Source: Cryptomeria japonica (Eukaryota > Streptophyta > Pinopsida > Cupressales > Cupressaceae). Taken from it: a stretch of DNA of 64,000 nt. A model generated the notes under the pieces. It was not told where the DNA came from, did no database searches, and saw only the letters and a program-made list of their open reading frames with translations. The DNA lies in NCBI RefSeq assembly GCF_030272615.1, contig NC_081415.1, positions 185,747,494 to 185,811,493 of the forward strand. Reading direction: 5' to 3'. A program made the translations under genes and the position numbers. Below, in pieces: positions 24,060 to 33,626 of this stretch. Each line of letters starts with the position of its first letter. Within the stretch, counting starts at the first letter, position 1.

Positions 24060-24535
24060 AATCGTTCTGCACGTGAACGCCGACGAAAGCGTCGTCTTAG
24101 GGCTCAAGCAGCTGCTTCTCAAAATTTACAATCTCCAAAAACACCTTCAACAAGCATTATTCCATTTTCTCCAAAATCTCCTAAACATAAGATGCATGAT
24201 GGTCTTGATCCTGTGTGAGTTAAAGATCCTATTTTTATAAATCTTGATGATGATATAGATAAAAATGTTATTCATGATGAACATGTTACTCCTCTTGCTT
24301 CTGATAGTGAATATGAACTTGTTGATGTTGATAGACATTTATCTAATGAATTTTCTAAAGCACTTATCCTAGCTCCTAGACAAGAACAATGTGGCTTGGA
24401 ACATGAACATAGCCCTTGTTTGGATCTTGTGATAGCTCCATCTGCTGTGTTGGATGTTCCTCCTCTAGCGTGTTCCCTGCCTTCCCGAAACATTGATCAG
24501 CAAGATCGGGGGGTAGATGACGTGCTAGACTAGTT
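24060..24535 (+). pseudogene. C-terminal continuation of the polyprotein frame
   Basis: After TGA (24,057) the same frame continues with a strongly basic stretch (RERRRKRRLRAQAAA) and, after another stop near 24,217, an acidic stretch (DLDDDIDKNVIHDEH-like) ending near 24,530. It may be the original C-terminus, truncated by the two stops, or relic sequence where pol once began. No RT motif is present. Confidence 0.45.
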
Positions 24536-25275
24536 ACATTAGCATAGCAGATTCTCTCCTCCTCTCTTTTGTTACTTCTTCTATATGTTATTCTCATTCT
24601 TCTATTTGTCATCCTTAGTGTTGTCTACTTGAGGACGATGCAAAGCATTGAGATCTCTTTTGGTCTCTCTCATGTTGACTCAAAAGACACATGTGTTCCC
24701 TTCTTCTAGGTGACCTTCCTTGATTGGGGAATGAAGAACAATTATGCATACATACATATGATATATACATGACTTATCATACAGCATACTGACCCCAAGG
24801 AAAGCAAAGTCACCTCGTGCTTTGTGTTTTGTGTCTATTATCCTTGGGTTTATCTCACACTTGGGGGCTAAATCTTTGCGATAACGTGCTCCTTTCCCTT
24901 CTCATTTCTTATGTGTATCACTATGTTAAAACAATCACCCCCGTTGAGGCGTGTGCGATCGCTTTAACGTAGGGGGGCATACACCCTATCTATCCTTTCA
25001 AGATACTTGAAAATTTCTTGGCAAACTTAGCTTTGCCTTGAAAATTTTTGGTATTTCTTTTGCATGACTCATAGTGAGGGAACCTTACTACTGACAGTCA
25101 TGGTTCTCCCTCGTGATCTTCCCTTTTACTTTGTCAATCGAAGTCGTAAGATCCTTAGTCCACTGGGGGCTTGGTGTATCTTGCCTCCTTGACGTGGTGA
25201 AAGTCTTTCAATATTGTTTCCTTGTACCTTACCGAAAGTATGAGCATACATACTCCCGCTAAAGTGGGGGCTAAA
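24536..25275 (+). other. 3' untranslated region with purine tract
   Basis: No coding signal. Polypurine-like boxes recur: cacttgggggctaaat (24,858), acgtaggggggcat (24,970), cactgggggcttgg (25,160), and the genuine one, aaagtgggggctaaa (25,261-25,275), abutting the 3' LTR. Near 24,922-24,975 the arms ctatgttaaa and tttaacgtag can pair. The same region is seen in reverse complement at 63,326-64,000. Confidence 0.6.
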
Positions 25276-26480
25276 TGTAGCATCCTAAAATTGCGACACT
25301 TGCAATTTCGACTGCATTTCGGTCTTCACGATGGCGACGCAACACGCAACCTAAATGGAGACCCCGAAACTTGCTCATGACACCAAAAACTGCATTTTTC
25401 AAGCACCCTGGCCTGAACCTCCTTGCACCCTGCTGTCCCGGGAGGTGGGACCAGAGCGCCCAGTGCCCTGGTCCCTGGGTCCTATTTTGGGCCCGGTCTC
25501 CTAAAGAGATTGCGGGTCTTTTTGTTTGCAATTTGGAAATTACATTTCCTGGTCGGCCTAAGGTCGAGAAAATCAGTCTATCAGCCCTAATTGACAAGTA
25601 TATAAACTACATTTTCCTCTCTCATTTGACATAAAATAAGAGGATATGACGTGGAAACTATACTCAAGCATTCAAGCATTCAAGCATTCAAGCAATTGAT
25701 CATTTCAAGTCTCCATTCAAGGTTAAGTGTTGCATTCAAGTCAAGGATTCAACCATTGAAGAGGAGATCACTTACTACATGCTACTACAACATACAACAA
25801 ACAACAACATCTAAACCTTCGCACATAAGGATACAAACATCCTTAGAACAAGGTATTAGTACTTGTTTTACATTACAGTCATTTATATTTACAACACTTT
25901 CTCATTTCTTGGTTAATTCCAAAACCGGGGTTTGACCTAAAGACAAACCCCTAATCCCTAACCCCCCAATCATCTTCACTTTTCTATGTGTAGGTTGCAG
26001 GTACGCGGCTGAGATTGAAGATCTGGAATCCTTGTGCAGAGACGAACAGATCCCCCTTCGTTTCGCGGATTTTTCGGAGGACCGTGGTGCCGGGCGCCAT
26101 CGTCCTGACAACTTTTGCTCAAATTTGCAGGACAGCACCATATCGACATTTTACTGCTAATTCCAGGTCCGCAGCTTCATCCTATAACCCAAACTCAGTT
26201 TATAAGCGAATCTTTATCACTTTCTATGCATTCCTAGCTTGATTCCTCTATCAACATTCTTTACAAAAGAGGGTAGCCTTGCTTTCTTAACCCTTGAAAT
26301 TCATTTAGCATCCAATCTTGCATTGTGTGGGATTGGATCTTATGAGTTTCAACCCCTCTTTTGAATGTAAAGTCTCTCCCTCAAGTGAAAACCATCAACC
26401 CTAGCGAACCTCCCTTCTCTCTCCTCGGAGTTGGAAGAGGGGAGTGCAACTAGGGTTCGATTGCGATTTTCCGCTTTACA
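25276..26480 (+). repeat. 3' LTR of the gag-protease element (1,205 bp)
   Basis: Starts TGTAGCATCCTAAAATTG, ends GCTTTACA, then TSD AAACC at 26,481-26,485. One copy of the 31 bp palindromic unit; TATA box at 25,599-25,607. Confidence 0.95.
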
Positions 26481-26485
26481 AAACC

Positions 26486-27022
26486 ATTCTTTGAAGTACC
26501 TTATCTCCATGCGATGAAAACCCACAATCTATATTTCAAACTCGATTATATAATACGGTTACCACATTACATATCACAAGGACAGATAAGGGTGCGTTCG
26601 GCAATGAAGTCTGCCCGAGTCATTTTACTCTCTTTCAAAGCCAAAAATTAGTAGTCAACCATGGAATGAGAAGACCATCCCTATCATAGGCATATTCACC
26701 TCTTGTGTCCTTGGTACATTTACAAGGCATTGTTGATAGTAGGTTTTTTTTTCGTCAAGGGGTTTCTAAATTCCTTGAATGACATGAACATTAAAACAAC
26801 TTCAAGATTCTTTTCTTATGACCCATGACATAGGCTAAAATGGCTTTTAATTAATGTGTGAAAATAATTGATAGGTTAAACCTCTTGACTTCATCAAATG
26901 AAAAGAAATCACACATATTCATGCTTTGCATATATTTATTTTTCTTTGAAAATCATTATTGACTCAAATTGTCTAACACAAGAATTCCAACAATTTTCAA
27001 TTCTCAAAAAGTAGGGTTAACA
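26486..27022. other. Right end of the 13,530-27,022 element
   Basis: Non-coding; continues the sequence broken at 18,651. Ends AGGGTTAACA. No similarity to the left end (13,530-14,298) was visible by eye, so a matching LTR pair could not be shown. Confidence 0.5.
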
Positions 27023-27305
27023 CATCATAATTTAGTTAGGAAGAACACAAAACATATATCCTACGATTCAAAGAGTTGACCGATTTTGTAATTGAGCATG
27101 TATGTAGCAGGCCAGTGTGTCGAATCTTGTATCTTAGATGTTATTGGTTATCTGTAATCAGTTTTCATGATCTAATTCATTTAGTTCTGCATTGCCTCCA
27201 TCATATCCTCTTGTTTCCATTGTGTTTACTCTTGTTGCCTAGTTCGGATTGATCTCTTTAAGGTCCCTCCTAACTGGTGACTACACCAAGTGGTATTAGA
27301 GCGAG
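27023..27305 (+). mobile_element. LTR-like block, copy B, right part with Met-type PBS
   Basis: Continues the LTR-like block after the insertion. Ends ctaca at 27,285, then ccaag and TGGTATTAGAGCGAG (27,291-27,305), one base closer to the initiator tRNA-Met complement than copy A. Confidence 0.5.
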
Positions 27306-28019
27306 ATTTCATTTTGGAGATCGTGTTGTCCTGAAGATTTTTGTTGTAGGGTGGGGTAAAAGCACAAAGTCATGTCATAGTTTTATAAAGGAACTAGCCA
27401 ATGTTGATTCAACTTTTTAAATTGAATCAATAGAAAGTGATATATATGAGCTTTGAATTTTAAAATGATGTAAACTAATAAAATACATATTTTTTTTATG
27501 TATTTTATGTTTTTAATTTAAAAAAAAAATTAAAAAATTATTTGAATATATTTTCTTATAAAGTAAACACTATAATTTAGTTGCTAATAAAATGTTGAAA
27601 TTGAAGTTGCATGAGGCATCACACTTTATATAGTAAAGTTTACCGGCTTTTTTCAATATTTTTGTGTATATTGATAACTTGAAACTTTAGTGCAAAAATA
27701 TATTTTTAACTATTTTTAATGTATATATATTTTTAAATAAATTTGAAAAGTCGCATGTATTGAAATTTAACTCTTTCCATTCGGTGTCACCTTTTTTCTT
27801 AATTATTTATCCAAATTAGAAAAGAATTATATCATCTTTACATAGACTCTTTTATCTAGTGCTTTTATTTTTTTCAAAAATTTTAAATAACTTTTAGTAT
27901 GTTTCCTTCACAAGATAATCAACCTTATATTTTAGTGTTGATGGACTAATTTTAATAAAAAAAAAATATTAAATATTAAAAGATACATATTTGGGAAAAT
28001 TCACTTATAGATCTACAAA

Positions 28020-28359
28020 AGGGTATTTTTTACATTTCAAAAAAATATATATATCTAATAGTAAGAGTTCTTGAAACATCAACTTTTTTCAAAAAAATAA
28101 AATAAAATTGGTAATTAGACCCAAAGTGGTATAAAATATACATTTAGTAGACAATTCCAATTAGAAAAGTTGTGGCCCATATATAACATAGCTATAATGA
28201 ATCTCTATAGACCATATGCTTCACTAAAATTAATTTTTAATTAGAATTACTTAAATTCACTTGTGCTGATAAGCTGGCCTAAAACGTGACACAATTTTGT
28301 GCTTTTACCTAGTGGTGGATTCTGGATCCAACCTGGAGCTACAAAGGACTGGCGTGAAG
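28020..28359. other. Junction DNA between duplication B and the gypsy gag fragment
   Basis: AT-rich; no gene. Bases 28,284-28,307 (gtgacac, ttttgtgcttttac) match the reverse complement of 5,048-5,075. This may be a shared retroelement leader motif in opposite orientation. Confidence 0.4.
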
Positions 28360-29608
28360 ATGGCGCAAAGAGGAAATAGGAATGGTGGAGCATGTGGTAA
28401 TGCAGACCCTGTTGTGATGGAAATGTTGAGAGGAATTGTAACCCAATCGGAAGCCATTTAGACAGCCCAGAGAAGAGGTAGACATATTGAAGATGTAAGT
28501 GAAGATGATGAAGAAGAAGCATTGACGGAACAAGTAACAAACCTACCGGCGATCGATCCAAATGAAGAAAGGCTCTTGAAGGTTTCGAGTAGGGAAAATA
28601 CTAAACCACATTTTACCCCACCGGAGTATGATGGAAAGTTGGATTCAGATGAATTAATGGATTGGATCTCGAAAATGGAGAAGCATTTTGATTTTGAGAA
28701 CATCGTAGAAGAAAGAAAGGTGAAATATGCTTGTACCCGATTGAAAGGTCATGCATCTCTTTGGTGGGAGCATTTGCAGGTTGATCGACAAAGAAGAGGT
28801 AAAGAGAAGATCAAATCATGGGAGCAGATAGTTGCCAAGTTAAAATCAAAGTTTATACCAACTGACTACCAAGTAAATCTGTTCTGAAAGTTACAAAACT
28901 TAAAGAAGAAAGAATCTAGTGTGAAGGAATATACCGAAGCATTCTACAAGTTGAATATCATATCCGTACATGTCAATGATGAGGTTGAACAAGTTACAAG
29001 ATATTTGAATGGATTGTAGATGTCTATACAAGATGAACTCAATTTGATCAAGTTGTGGAGTGTTGAAGAAGCTTATCAATATGCCTTGAAAGCAGAAGAG
29101 AATTTTAACAAAAGACATGAGCAAAGATAGATAAGTAGAGGTGGAAGGTTTTTTAGAGGAAGATTTCAAGGAGGAAGAGGATATTCTGGAGGAAGAAGAA
29201 CCTGTACAAATTAGAAAAAGGACAAGGAAGTAAGAAAAGATGGTAATTCATACTCGAAGGATGATAGGAATTTCTACCATAGAAGAGAACCTGATAGTTA
29301 CCAGAATGAAAATTTTAGAAAAGATGAGAGAAGACAAGATAAGAGAGTGTTTAGAGGAACTTGCTATAAGTGTGGAGGAGAAGGACATCATTATTTCGAA
29401 TGTAAGAAGATAGAGAAAACAAGGAGAACAAAATTGGTAGAAGAAAGCCCCACCAGATCAGTTAACAAACTGGAAGATGGAGAACTATGATGATGAGGAG
29501 AGCTTTGTGTCATACCGAAGAGGATGAAGAGCCCTTGTAGAGGAGAAATTTGTTTAAGACTAGATGTAAGGTATCTGGTAAGTGTTGTAAAGTAGTTATT
29601 GATAGTGG
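28360..29608 (+). pseudogene. gag: Ty3/gypsy Gag and start of protease, interrupted
   Basis: Starts at ATG 28,360 (MAQRGNRNGG). Contains a Retrotrans_gag domain (28,610-29,010; FTPPEYDGKLDSDELMDWIS, LKGHASLWWEHL), an Arg/Gly-rich stretch (RGGRFFRGRFQGGRGYSGG), a perfect CCHC zinc knuckle at about 29,359-29,400 (C-x2-C-x4-H-x4-C: CYKCGGEGHHYFEC), and the first residues of an aspartic protease (VVIDSG) ending at 29,608. At least five in-frame stops (after SEAI, VNLF, LNGL and others). Nucleocapsid would bind RNA; protease would mature the particle. The frame resumes 32 kb away at 61,732. The LTR upstream was not found. Confidence 0.88.
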
Positions 29609-30236
29609 TGTTAGGATAACTGGTGAACAACTAAGAGGGGGGGGGGTGAATCAGTTGTTAATATATTATACAGATCCAACTACTTAATAACCTTATGTTG
29701 GAGCACATAAACTTAAATACCAGAATGGTAGAAACAGATATCGGTAAGCATTAGAACTTAAGAATGAAACAAAGAATCAAAACAATGCAACCATACCACA
29801 TAACACCATGATTTGTATGTGGAAAACCTGGAAAGAGAAAAACCATGGTGGGAAGCCTACCCACAATCAGATAATACTTCTGCAGAAAGTATGTGATATA
29901 ATGAGGGGCCTGCACATGCAAAAAGGCACTCCAAAAGAATGAACTGCCAAAGATAGCATCTACCATGCCAGATTACAGTCCCAATTAAGCTCAATGTCAG
30001 AGGACTAAATCCTCTTAGAATCTTAGTTTGATCACCAATGATCGACTAACTCCTCTGCCTAAATGATATTACAATATTCGCACATTACATTCCTTGACCA
30101 TGACCTCTTCCTATATCCATGATACTATACAAATAGTTTCTACCTCTTATTTATACAAACCCTAAGGCCTAAACCAATTAGGTCGGCCACCTAAAAGATA
30201 TTACAATAAGATCATTACATAATCCCGTATTACAAT
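29609..30236. mobile_element. Probable solo LTR no. 1, left part
   Basis: Begins TGTTAGGATAACTGG with a run of ten G's nearby. Its right part is 61,184-61,731, ending TTGCCAACA. The 5 bp duplication AGTGG flanks the whole (29,604-29,608 and 61,732-61,736). Joined length is about 1.17 kb, with TG...CA ends and no coding, so I call it a solo LTR. The box ggaaaacctggaaagagaaa, aaccatggtggg resembles one in solo LTR no. 2 (46,575-46,615). Confidence 0.75.
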
Positions 30237-31001
30237 TGTTTATGGTAAAACTGGAAACAACAATATTGAAAGACTAAAATGGATTCAACCACAAAACCCT
30301 AGCCTAACAATAACAAAGATCCACCATAACATCTGAAGATTACCTAAGACAATGCAAATCAAATAAAATCACAAAGATTATACCATCACATGTCCAATAG
30401 GGTTTGGATCTCCATTCTTCCTATCTCCATTGATCTTGCTTGATATATTTGCTCTCATATTTTATATATGCACAAGAGCTCAACAAAGAACAGAAATGTG
30501 GTTGCAAGTAGGCTTGATCGCATATGAAAGTTCGAAAGCGTAGTTGGGGGTTGATAATGAAGGAAGCATCTCCTTATATAGAAGACACTTTAAGAAATGG
30601 AGGGATAAGATTGAGGGGTGTAAAAGATAAATGGTCGGCTAAGATTAGAGGGTAGGTAGAAGAAATAAGAAAATAATGAGAGGGTAATTAGTGTAGGAAT
30701 TAAGAGATGAATGACATGTGTCATAGGTGGAAAAGGCTAATGATTTAATTAAATAATTAAAGATTTATTTAATTAATAGAGGAGGTGGGATCAATTAAAT
30801 AAATTAAATATTTATTTAATTTAGGAAAGGATAATTCAAATAAATAAATATATTTATTTAAATGAGAAATAAGGCTAGAAGAGGATAAATGAATTAATTA
30901 AATAAATAAAGATTTATTCAATTAATAAAAGAATTAGGCTTAAATAATTAATTAAATAAAGATATTTATTTAATTAGACAGGACAATTTTAGGTGTCTAC
31001 A
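30237..31001 (-). repeat. 3' LTR of the Tat element (765 bp)
   Basis: Minus strand starts TGTAGACACCTAAAATTG at 31,001 and ends ACCATAAACA at 30,237. Direct-repeat partner at 60,449-61,183; about three differences in the first 110 plus-strand bases. U3 (30,720-30,990) is a series of ATTTATTTAAT/ATTAAATAAAT palindromes. Confidence 0.95.
30574..30584 (-). promoter_or_regulatory. TATA box of the Tat element 3' LTR
   Basis: The minus strand reads TTCTATATAAGGAG; the same box is in the 5' LTR at 60,784-60,795, where it would drive the genomic RNA. Confidence 0.65.
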
Positions 31002-31018
31002 TTTTGCCCCTCTTTGAG
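31002..31018 (-). other. Polypurine tract
   Basis: Minus strand CTCAAAGAGGGGCAAAA directly precedes the LTR start TGTAGACA. The identical tract precedes the 3' LTR of the plus-strand element at 44,894. Confidence 0.85.
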
Positions 31019-31239
31019 ACAATGCAGCTTGTTGCATTGTTTCAAAGAAAATAAGATAAACTGATAGAAAGTTGCCCCAAGATGGGAATGATATGCCCCC
31101 CTGAGAGATTGGATGAAAATGTCTGAAAAGATCACAGACAATCTCTCGATAAGAAATAAAGGGTAGAAAGGACTGACTAGATGGGATAAAGTGACATAGT
31201 CACGGGATAAAGAAGACTAACTCGAGAGACTAGGGCTAG

Positions 31240-31256
31240 GGTAGTATATAAGATAG
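31240..31256 (+). promoter_or_regulatory. Candidate antisense promoter (TATA) for the PMD gene, with splice donor downstream
   Basis: The plus strand has GTATATAAGATAG at about 31,242-31,254, only 240 bp inside the 3' LTR and in the PMD direction. A strong donor-like site, GAGTCG|GTAAGTA, is at 31,411. Candidate acceptors are TGTACTGCAG at 31,562 and CTTGACTGCAG at 32,221. The plus-strand element has the mirror arrangement (TATA 44,606-44,616). Unproven without transcripts. Confidence 0.5.
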
Positions 31257-31534
31257 ACTACGAGGGAAAACATCCTCATTGTCATCCACACATCTAAGAG
31301 ATCAGAGTGCAAAGAGAGCAAAGAGCAGTCAACAATCAGTAGTGATGGTATTGGTGTATGGATTTGATCGCGTTTGCCAATTTTAGAGGCTAGCAGAGGC
31401 AGGAGAGTCGGTAAGTACCACAAAACCTCCTTATACTTTGGTGCATTAATTATTATCATAAATGCATGTCAAGTAGGGAAATAAATGTGCTCTAGGTAGG
31501 TCTAAAAAATGTCAAGTGAGGGGGGGAAAACGTT

Positions 31535-31705
31535 AAGATGCGAGCGCGTTTGTGTACTGCAGGCACGTTTATGAAAGACATGCTCATTTGGGTAGAACAT
31601 AAGCATGTCTATGTGATTCAGGCGCATCTGTGCAGAGAAGGCACGTATGTACAGTATGCAAGCACATCTGTGTCATGAATGCACGTTTATGTCTTCAAGG
31701 CCAAA
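31535..31705 (+). repeat. GCAC-TGTG motif array upstream of PMD
   Basis: About seven copies of an 11-13 bp motif with consensus GC(A/G)C(A/G)T(C/T)TGTG, spaced about 20-25 bp: gcgcgtttgtg, gcacgtttatg, gcatgtctatg, gcgcatctgtg, gcacgtatgta, gcacatctgtg, gcacgtttatg. The same motif recurs in the gag leader (58,140-58,340). Confidence 0.65.
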
Positions 31706-32215
31706 TTGACAATTCTGTGATAAACATATGTTGTCGATTGGATAAGTTGCTGAGAGGATACACTCAAGCAAGTCCTCGAGGGAAGACTAGGGTAGCAGAT
31801 AGGGCTAGGATTGATAATTATGTGATAGAACATATGTTGCCAATCAGGAAACTACTGAAGAGGATACACTCAAGCAGAGGCCCTAGGATAGGATAGATCA
31901 AGACACTTTGTGATGAACAGGGAGTACCAAAGAAATTGACAATTCTGTGATATAACATACATTGCCAATTGGATCAGGCTGAAATTGACAATTCTATGAT
32001 AGAACATACGTTGTCAATTGGATAAGCTACTCAAGAGGATACACTCAAGTAGGGGCCCTAAAGATGGATCAAAGGAGCACTTTGTGATGAAAAGGGAGTA
32101 CTACTAGGATAGAAAGCAGCACTTTGTGATGAACAGGGAGTACCACTAGGATAGAAAGTAGCACTTTGTGATGAACAGGGAGTACCACTAGGATTGACAC
32201 AATTGATTTACTTGA
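31690..32215 (+). repeat. Composite tandem repeats upstream of PMD
   Basis: Two interleaved repeats. One is a unit of about 100-120 bp containing aattgacaattctgtgatag, acatacgttgccaattgg and gaggatacactcaagcag, four times from 31,700 to 32,060. The other is a 40-47 bp unit, agcactttgtgatgaacagg + gagtaccactaggatagaaa, four times from 31,903 to 32,195. Non-coding; they would fall in the PMD leader or intron. Confidence 0.75.
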
Positions 32216-32221
32216 CTGCAG

Positions 32222-33493
32222 GAGGACCTACCGATGATAGAGTCATGGGAGAGATTCCCTTCGACTCAGAGTTTGCGAGCAGAGCTGATATTCAAGGATA
32301 AAGAAACAGTTTAGGCTATGGGCTTGTAATATATTTTGTATGTGCCTGAGTTTTGGGCAAACATGGGAATGCTGACTGCACTAGCTGAGAGATGGCACTC
32401 AGAGACTTGCATGTTTCATTTGTCGATGGATGAGATGACAATCACCTTGGAGGATGTATATAGGATACTGAGGATACCGATCGATGGGGAGTTAGTTCCT
32501 TACGATTGAGAAGGAGACAAGGATGTGCTGAGATGAGTGTTTCAAGATCCAGGACTGGAGATGAGGGTTGGACATGTGGCTTGGGACACCATGACAGCGA
32601 TAGGATTGGTGCTACTGACAGTGCTGGCAAGAGTGATCAGTGGATTCCTCTGTCTAGACAGAGCAACACGAGGGTTGGCTATGGGATGGGGGAGGACTCT
32701 GGAGACATTGATGACAAATCACACCAGGTTTGCATGGGGGTCGTGTCTGCTGGCACACTTGTATTATGAGCTACATCAGTTTTTATATCATGGATCAGTA
32801 GGATTGGGATGTGGAGTGACATTGCTACAGGTATGGGCATATGAGCATATGTTGGTTACATGTTCGATACACTTCAGGGGAAGAGGACATGGGTGCAGCT
32901 ATGTGCACTTGTATGATATGATTACGTCACAGCCACGGATTGAGAGACTGGAGTATTCGCACCAGGTTATGGATGAGATAGATAGTGTGATATGGAGGCC
33001 TTACTTAGATAATGAGGAGTGGGAGGATGATGCAGTGGAGCTTCCATATGTATTTAGGAGCAGGTATCTGATAGGGAGGATACCATATGTGATTGAGTGA
33101 CAATTGATAGACAGAGTATGCAAGCAGTTTGGCAAGATACAACGGATGCCACAAGGTTCAGGGATGTATGCACGAATAGTGAGGGATCAGGTGCATTTTG
33201 GGCCATTTCTTTCTTATGATCAGGCTATGACATAGATGGTAGAGATGGTTCCCATGCCTGGGGATATATGGGCAGATGTGGAGGATGTAGGGATGGATGT
33301 AGAGTATACTACATATTGGGGAGATCATCCATTTCCACAGTTGATAGATCCAGGGGAGCCGATAGATGGAGATGGTGGAGGTGATGGAGATGATAGTGGA
33401 GATAGTGGAGGTAGAGGCCGATGGAGGAGGTGGGGCCCAGTGGTAGAGAGGAGAGTGGCTCCGAGGAGAGAGGGTAGAGAGGAGAGATAGGCT
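32222..33493 (+). pseudogene. Plant mobile domain (MAIN/MAIL1-like) protein, antisense in the Tat element, N-terminal part
   Basis: Antisense to gag-pol. The frame from about 32,300 to 33,490 encodes the PMD fold: LTALAERWHSETCMFHL, MTITLEDVYRILRIPIDGEL, RATRGLAMGWGRTL, TRFAWGSCLLAHLYYELH, LGCGVTLLQVWAYEHM, then QFGKIQRMPQG and an acidic Gly/Asp-rich stretch (33,370-33,420). These match the aminotransferase-like plant mobile domain seen in MAIN and MAIL1, nuclear proteins needed for genome stability and silencing, and in captured copies within transposons. At least five in-frame stops (for example before AMGL, after VPYD, after DVLR, after IPYVIE). Solo LTR no. 2 cuts it at 33,493; it resumes at 47,867. 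The parallel copy at 44,109-42,160 confirms the domain. Confidence 0.85.
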
Positions 33494-33626
33494 TGTTATG
33501 ATCCGATACTAAATGTTAAGTACAGATGCTGAGATAACAAGATCAGAGGGGAGGTGAATCATACAAACTTAATCTTCCATAAAATCAATAGATTCAACCT
33601 CGGTAGCTTTAACAGATATATGTAAC
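33494..33626. mobile_element. Probable solo LTR no. 2, left part
   Basis: Begins TGTTATGATCCGATAC right after AGGCT (33,489-33,493). Its remainder is 46,512-47,861, ending AATTCCAACA, followed by AGGCT (47,862-47,866). Joined length is about 1.48 kb, with no coding. Confidence 0.75.

Larger units (their letters stand above)
18652..26480 (+). mobile_element. Complete non-autonomous Ty3/gypsy-type element: gag-protease only (TR-GAG-like)
   Basis: Full LTR retrotransposon of 7,829 bp. It has two direct LTRs starting TGTAGC and ending TTTACA, a PBS right after the 5' LTR, one gag-protease frame, a purine tract before the 3' LTR, and the TSD AAACC on both sides (18,647-18,651 and 26,481-26,485). 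Between the protease end (24,059) and the 3' LTR there are only 1.2 kb. No reverse transcriptase, RNase H or integrase motif is present, so it must borrow them. This matches the class described as terminal-repeat retrotransposons with gag domain. A second copy starts at 62,103 on the minus strand. Confidence 0.93.
13530..27022 (-). mobile_element. TG...CA insertion element carrying one long minus-strand frame (host of a nested element)
   Basis: The ends are fixed by the empty site in copy A. The inserted DNA begins TGTTGGTAAAC at 13,530, ends GGGTTAACA at 27,022, and is flanked by CATCA at 13,525-13,529 and 27,023-27,027. TG...CA ends with a 5 bp duplication are the signature of integrase-mediated LTR elements. 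A minus-strand TATA box at 14,010-14,018 lies downstream of the minus-strand frame, as a 3' LTR would place it. I could not see a matching pair of LTRs, so the class is unproven; the right-hand LTR may be deleted or too diverged. After removing the nested element (18,652-26,480), about 5.66 kb belongs to it. No RT, integrase or transposase is recognised. Confidence 0.75.
6493..28019. repeat. Segmental duplication, copy B (interrupted)
   Basis: Second copy of the unit at 1-5,717. It keeps two segments that copy A lost and is split by the element at 13,530-27,022. Homology to copy A stops at about 28,019, after cttatagatctacaaaa. The unit start atccataatgcattgataat at 6,493 follows directly on the end of copy A's flank, consistent with a tandem duplication. 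Confidence 0.92.

Noticed and set aside
13530-27022. Helitron origin for the insertion
   Set aside because: There is a 5 bp duplication, TG...CA ends and no 5' TC or 3' CTRR hairpin, so a Helitron does not fit.
32222-33493. PMD gene as a normal host gene
   Set aside because: It lies inside a bounded retrotransposon, has many stops, and a second PMD copy occupies the same relative place in another element.
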